Shown here piece after piece: positions 61,069 to 64,000 of a DNA stretch of 64,000 nucleotides. Position 1 is the first letter of the stretch. Each line of letters begins with the position of its first letter. A program made the translations under genes and the position numbers. This stretch comes from Mrakia gelida. Taxonomy: Eukaryota > Basidiomycota > Tremellomycetes > Cystofilobasidiales > Mrakiaceae. The DNA is taken from assembly GCA_024345305.1 (NCBI GenBank), contig BRON01000010.1, forward strand, positions 806,001 to 870,000. The letters are read 5' to 3'. The notes beneath the pieces are model-generated. The model had not been told where the DNA came from, ran no database searches, and was given only the letters and a program-made list of their open reading frames with translations.

Positions 61069-62146
61069 AGGATGTCTTGGGTGTTGCCGTCGTCGAAGCA
61101 GGGACTGAAACGGACGGCGAGGACGGTGTTGGAGAGCATGCCGGAGAAGAGGGGGACGCGAAGGTCGGAGGCGAGGACGACGATGGGGAGGAGGACGATG
61201 GGGAGGAGGGAGGGGAGGAGGCGAAGGAAGGGGGAGGTGACGAGGAGGGTGGAGAGCACGGAGATATGGGTGAGGATGGGTCGGGCGAGAGTGATGAAGG
61301 AGAGGAAGGAGCAGGGGATCGGGACTCGGAGGACGAGATCGCGTTGGCGAAGGGACCGTCGGGCGACTCGCTCTAAGTCTGGTGAGTTTTCAAGTTTCCG
61401 CACCTCTCAACGCTCTGTGAGCTCTGAATTTCTTGAAGCTGAGCACTCTCTCCACTTGTATCCGCTGCAACAGATCAGCCTCACTCTCAACTTCCTTGCT
61501 TGTTCGTCTCGTCGTGGACTTCGTCTAGCTCTCGTCCTCCCCGCGCTGACATACACAATCTCCCTGCCCTCCGCTTTCCTCCTTCTCGTTTCCAGACTAC
61601 CTATGCACACTCTTCACCTCGTATTCTCCGGTCATACTTTTTGTCCTCACTTTTCGGTTCGTTCGAATCTCTCTCTCGTTCTCGCCTCGCCCTCGCACTT
61701 CCCCTCGCTGTCCGTCGATGAGCGAGCGCTGACCCTTCTTCGCTTACTTCGCTTTCGCAGGACTTCACATGGACTCTCATCCCTTCGCTCCCTTATCGCA
61801 CCCTCGGTTTCTCGTTCTACGGTTCGTCCCCTTGCTATTAGGCCTCTTCTTTCCTTTTCGCCGACGCGTCGCTGATCGTGCATTTTTCTCAACTCTGCAG
61901 CGCTATCCCTACACTTTCGATCACGGACTCTCTTACTCGCATCAACACCCCTCGTCATACCCTCGGAACTCTTGTCTTGCCTCATGAGGCCATCGGTTCG
62001 TCGGTTCCTCACTCGCTCTCCTTGCTCTCTTTCGTCGATCACGTGCTGATCGTTCTCTCGTCCCGCATACAGGCTGGACCATCCACTCTCTACACTATCA
62101 TATACCCATCAAAACTTGCTTCAACTCCCTCTCCATTCCCAGATAA
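61069..62146 (+). CDS. Possible further gene, strand and frame unresolved
   Basis: From about 61380 to 62065 the + strand shows four clean introns (GTGAGT or GTTCGT donors, GCTGAC or GCTGAT branch sites, CAG ends). The exons between them are short: about 61606-61666, 61761-61821, 61910-62003 and 62072-62146. One consistent frame reads TTYAHSSPRILRSYFLSSLF, LHMDSHPFAPLSHPRFLVL, AIPTLSITDSLTRINTPRHT and WTIHSLHYHIPIKTC, stopping at 62144. A second frame is also open through all four exons. At 61071-61376 the + strand frame is strongly acidic while the minus strand encodes a hydrophobic, membrane-like run. I cannot tell which is used, or whether this is a non-coding spliced transcript. Confidence 0.3.
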
Positions 62147-62159
62147 TCGTCCTAAATAA

Positions 62160-62501
62160 GTCGTCGTTGGCTTTCTCGCGACTCCTCTTCGCGGTCTCCC
62201 GTCCCTCTTCCCTCTCGACATCGCTGAACTCGCCTCGTTCTTCTTCTCAAGACACCCACCCACAGTCCTTTGGAACAGCCATCACTAATTATGCATCGCG
62301 GTTTCACTCGTGAGTGTCCCTTTTCGCTCTTGCCTCGACAAAGAACGACGCGACCGGAACGCCTCGAGTCGAGCTCGGCTGACAAGCTTCTTCCTCTTCC
62401 CCACAGGTATACACCCACACACACTCTCTCGTCTGATTTGTCCTTCACTACCACGTCTCCCCTTAATAGATGACTCTTCGTCGTCGTTGTTTGCCTCGCG
62501 A
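62160..62501. other. Intergenic, before repeat fragments
   Basis: About 340 bases. Intron-like signals continue (a GCTGAC site at about 62378, an ACAG at about 62404), so a last exon of the uncertain gene could extend here. No firm feature. Confidence 0.3.
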
Positions 62502-62682
62502 TGTTTTCGAGAGCACTTTTGGAGTACTCAAGCTAAACTGGTCTGTTCCCCAAGTCTTTCAGGTGAAAATTTGGTCCGCTGAGACTATCTAAACGGTCTC
62601 AAAACGTCGAACAAACGGATCGACTTCGTCGAGCGTGCGACGCGTTAAGCGAAATTGAGCTCGTGAGGGTACTCGGATCTTG
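62502..62682 (+). repeat. Tail-only copy of the dispersed repeat
   Basis: Matches the reverse complement of 46921-47100: TTTTCGAGAGCACTTTTGGA, then GAAAATTTGGTCCGCTGAGA and GCGTGCGACGCGTTAAGCGA. I judge it at about 80 percent or better over 180 bases. No A-box, core or B-box precedes it. Confidence 0.8.
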
Positions 62683-62759
62683 AGTTCGTATTCTATCCGC
62701 ATTATAAATGGTGAGAGAAATAATTGGTATAGGTTTCACATCGCTAGGTTCTCTTTCTC

Positions 62760-62945
62760 TCCGTTCTCCATCGTTCTTTGTGAACTCGACGCGTCGGGAT
62801 GGGATCTTCAGCTGAACTTCTACCTTTCTTCTCTCCCCCTTCCTTCCCTTCCGTCTGTCTCAGTAATGGGTTTCCACGCTCTCGACTCACACTTTCCTGT
62901 TCTTTTCATCCTCATCCTCACCAGTGAGTTGAAGTCGCTAGGTCA
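62760..62945 (+). pseudogene. Fragment of the four-span membrane-protein gene (first exon and 5' flank)
   Basis: Encodes MGFHALDSHFPVLFILILT at 62868 onward, clearly related to MAINALDRHLPLLFILLLIG at 48755 on the other strand. The match continues upstream through a CTCGACGCGTCGG block and a CT-rich stretch ending in CAG, the position of the other gene's 5' UTR intron. After the first exon no later exon of that gene can be found. An open frame runs on to 63063, but it reads unrelated residues. Confidence 0.7.
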
Positions 62946-63179
62946 CAACTTCACGACGCGTCCAAGTCTCCGACTGTCGAGGCTCGCCCTTCGCGGCTCT
63001 CAGCTAGCACGAGGATTTGTCGTTCAGGACGTGATTCTATACGACACAGGTGCATACTACTGACGCTGCTGTAGATCTCCAGCGGCGCAGGCATTCCACA
63101 TCACTCAACGAACCAGACTTCGCGTTTCGAGTCAACTCGCCCAAAATTCGAAGCTCCTTCTTGCCGACTGTTATCAACC

Positions 63180-63500
63180 GAGCCTAGCTCGGTTGGGTAG
63201 GGCGCTGTACTGCTTGGAGACTCAGATTCGCTACCAAGCGGCCTGAGGAGAGAGTGCGAGACGAAACGACGTCGAAGCCTGGGTGACGGAGAGATCTATG
63301 TTATCGGGCGAGCTGTCGGGGTAATTGGGCGCGCTGTTCTTTTGAGCTTCGAGCGGTAGATCAGAATGAGTGAGAGCGAGGAAGGGAAGAGGAAGCACGG
63401 AGGGATGGTCGAAACAAAATCGAAGGTGGCTGGCTGGGCCGACGCGCGCGGGTTCGATCCTTGGGTTATGACTCGTTTTGGACAACATTTTCAAGGCTCG
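63180..63500 (+). repeat. Dispersed repeat with tRNA-like boxes, third, more diverged copy
   Basis: Starts with a clear A-box, TAGCTCGGTTGGGTAGGGCG. It carries the core AAACGACGTCGAAGCCTGGG and ends with the B-box GCGGGTTCGATCCTTGGGTT near 63450-63470. The middle is shorter and more diverged than in the other two copies, and the known tail is absent. Confidence 0.65.
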
Positions 63501-63788
63501 TGAACAAGTCAACCGCTTCCCATACCTCCCGTGATACTATCTGCACTCAGAGTTATACTCTCGCCCATCGGTTCTGCTCTCTTTCGTGCGACCACGACGC
63601 GTCGTCAACTTCACTCCAAACTCACCCTCCCTTCTTTCGTCCCCTCTCTCCTCGTCTCCTACACCTCCGATTCAACCCAGCCAGCGCAGAAGCAGTCCTA
63701 AATAGTCGTTACATAACAAGACAGATAAACCAAACGTAACACCACTCCTCTCTCTCCCTTCCTCGCGCCTCGTCCTCAAAACCCAAGA
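63501..63788. other. Intergenic, 3' flank of the last gene
   Basis: About 290 bases with one GACGCGTCG site near 63600 and no recognisable gene. Confidence 0.4.
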
Positions 63789-63937
63789 TTACTTCGCTCC
63801 TCGTCCCCTTCCCCCACCTCCAGGTCCCCCCGTTCCTCCCGACCCCGTCGCGTCCTTGAGAGCGTTGTCCAGAGCGTATCGATGGTTCCTCACGATCCTG
63901 CTCTTCTTCCCGTCGGGGAGAGGAGAGTCGTCGAGTT
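63789..63937 (-). CDS. Last exon of a minus-strand gene, rest outside the window
   Basis: After an acceptor at 63938 (CGTCCGCAG), the exon reads LDDSPLPDGKKSRIVRNHRY, then ALDNALKDATGSGGTGGPGG, and ends in a Gly/Arg tail GRGRGAK-stop at 63789-63791. A GCTGAC branch site lies just upstream (63973-63978). The short RGG-like tail suggests RNA binding, but the family cannot be named from 49 residues. Confidence 0.65.
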
Positions 63938-64000
63938 CTGCGGACGAGACGCGGCGAGGATGGATTCGGGTCAGCGCTTCGTTCTCGTAGTTTCGTCTCG

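Noticed and set aside
61077..61376. A highly acidic Gly/Glu/Asp protein on the + strand.
   Set aside because: It is purine-only low complexity, lacks an in-phase upstream exon, and is the antisense of an equally open hydrophobic frame. It is not counted as a separate gene.

Overview
The window is nuclear DNA from a fungus, most likely a basidiomycete yeast of the Pucciniomycotina (Microbotryomycetes-like). This placement is inferred, not searched. The genes are compact and dense with introns of about 50-120 bases. The introns start GTGAGT, GTTCGT or GTCAGT, carry a CTGAC branch site and end in CAG. The gene set is typically fungal: chitin synthase, ALG5, SEC7, PRP4, an OPT-family transporter and a DNA methyltransferase with a BAH-like region. 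No bacterial operon features, rRNA genes, CRISPR arrays or viral genes were seen. All gene spans given here are genomic, from start codon to stop codon with introns included; exon joins were read by eye.

Layout, left to right. 1-11.5 kb on the + strand: the 3' part of a chitin synthase, a PQ-loop membrane protein, a flavin monooxygenase and ALG5. 11.6-14.5 kb: a con-6-like gene copy inside an inverted duplication, then two small minus-strand genes. 14.7-22.2 kb, minus: the large Arf exchange factor SEC7, divergent from a + strand DNA (cytosine-5) methyltransferase (22.6-27.7 kb). 28-30.7 kb: a divergent pair of F-box-like genes and the second con-6-like gene. 31.2-38 kb, minus: an OPT-family transporter and a CLPTM1-family membrane protein. 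38.1-46.3 kb, plus: an IMPACT-family protein, a large protein with a TRF-type Myb/telobox near its C-terminus (candidate telomere-repeat binding factor) and an F-box-like gene. 46.9-52.2 kb, minus: a dispersed repeat, a four-span membrane protein, an intronless low-complexity protein and a probable mitochondrial protein. 52.8-55.6 kb, plus: the splicing factor PRP4. 56.7-62.2 kb: another F-box-like gene and two or three unrecognised genes. 62.2-63.8 kb: a gene-poor stretch of repeat and gene fragments. The last bases hold the 3' exon of a minus-strand gene.

The genes do not form one pathway; most are conserved single-copy housekeeping genes. The unusual content lies between them: (i) a nearly identical inverted duplication of a con-6-like gene tail, about 18 kb apart; (ii) a previously unannotated dispersed repeat with tRNA-like A-box and B-box sequences far apart, in three copies plus a tail-only copy; (iii) a duplicated gene fragment beside those repeats; (iv) a shared 3' end between two neighbouring genes; (v) roughly fifty ACGCGT sites, mostly in introns close to the branch site.
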